Origin: Bacteroidales bacterium
GTDB taxonomy: Bacteria > Bacteroidota > Bacteroidia > Bacteroidales > UBA1715
Direction: 5' to 3'
NCBI GenBank assembly: GCA_027858745.1
Contig: JAQICB010000009.1
Location: 1-33,520 of the forward strand
Length of the DNA stretch: 33,520 nucleotides
The position numbers and the translations under genes were made by a program. The first letter of the stretch is position 1; the number at the start of each line of letters is the position of its first letter. Positions 33,518 through 33,520 of this stretch are shown here, piece by piece. The notes below the pieces were generated by a model. The model saw only the letters and a list, made by a program, of their open reading frames with translations, searched no databases and had not been told where the DNA came from.

Positions 33518-33520
33518 AGA

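Noticed and set aside
1-33520. CRISPR array, tRNA, rRNA or intact insertion sequence
   Set aside because: No regularly spaced direct repeats, no cloverleaf-forming segments recognised, and no transposase or integrase ORF; the only repeats are the inverted-repeat family, the 18-bp pair and the AbiH duplication.

Overview
The window looks like chromosomal DNA from a low-GC member of the Bacteroidota, probably class Bacteroidia. The evidence is a SusC-like TonB-dependent receptor paired with a DUF4249 lipoprotein, several Bacteroidetes-type promoters (TAnnTTTG at -7, sometimes with TTTG/TTG about 19 nt upstream), A-rich start regions with few Shine-Dalgarno sequences, many SPII lipoproteins and small beta-barrels, and housekeeping proteins (GyrA, RecA, ClpC, RecG) of Bacteroidetes character. 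A tiny 2[4Fe-4S] ferredoxin is compatible with an anaerobic lifestyle but does not prove it. No rRNA, tRNA, CRISPR array or intact insertion sequence was seen.

Layout. 1-485: a dispersed inverted-repeat element (copy A), then the promoter/operator region of an XRE-type regulator (486-881 +). 871-4001 (-): TonB-dependent receptor followed by a DUF4249 lipoprotein. 4171-8693 (+): a closely spaced envelope/metabolic run of PagL-like lipid A deacylase, PBP4-type DD-peptidase, SDR oxidoreductase and a two-domain VOC protein. 8778-8945 (+): ferredoxin with a strong terminator. 9024-11736: an accessory-looking segment bounded by an identical 18-bp direct repeat; it holds a DUF3820 protein, a 61-aa unknown, an AbiH-family abortive-infection protein with an in-frame 42-bp tandem duplication, and a broken RelE-like toxin with an antitoxin remnant. 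11829-15810 (-): TPR protein and gyrA. 16055-21738 (+): clpC, a cytoplasmic GH13 enzyme with a CBM48-like module, and a small barrel, all nearly touching. 21871-25877 (-): outer-membrane protein, recG and a clusterless MutY-like glycosylase, 3-5 nt apart. 26040-27013 (+): mini-lipoprotein overlapping a methyltransferase. 27254-31706 (-): dsbD-type thiol transporter and two tandem GH5 glycosidases. 31817-33517 (+): xseB, recA and an MCE-domain lipoprotein.

How it fits together. Most of the window is core chromosome: DNA topology and repair (gyrA, recG, the MutY-like enzyme, xseB, recA), protein quality control (clpC), envelope remodelling (PagL-like, PBP4, MCE, DsbD) and carbohydrate use (GH13, two GH5, TonB-dependent uptake). 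The clearest accessory region is the 2.7-kb cassette between the ferredoxin terminator and the TPR-gene terminator, which looks like a small defence/toxin-antitoxin island. A second layer is a family of at least five intergenic inverted-repeat elements with ends reading AACCTGAGTTC/GAACTCAGGTT, several lying directly at gene 3' ends. I did not find a convincing wholly new multi-gene system; the strongest leads are the cassette, the repeat family, and the MutY-like protein that lacks both the Fe-S cysteines and the usual catalytic Asp.
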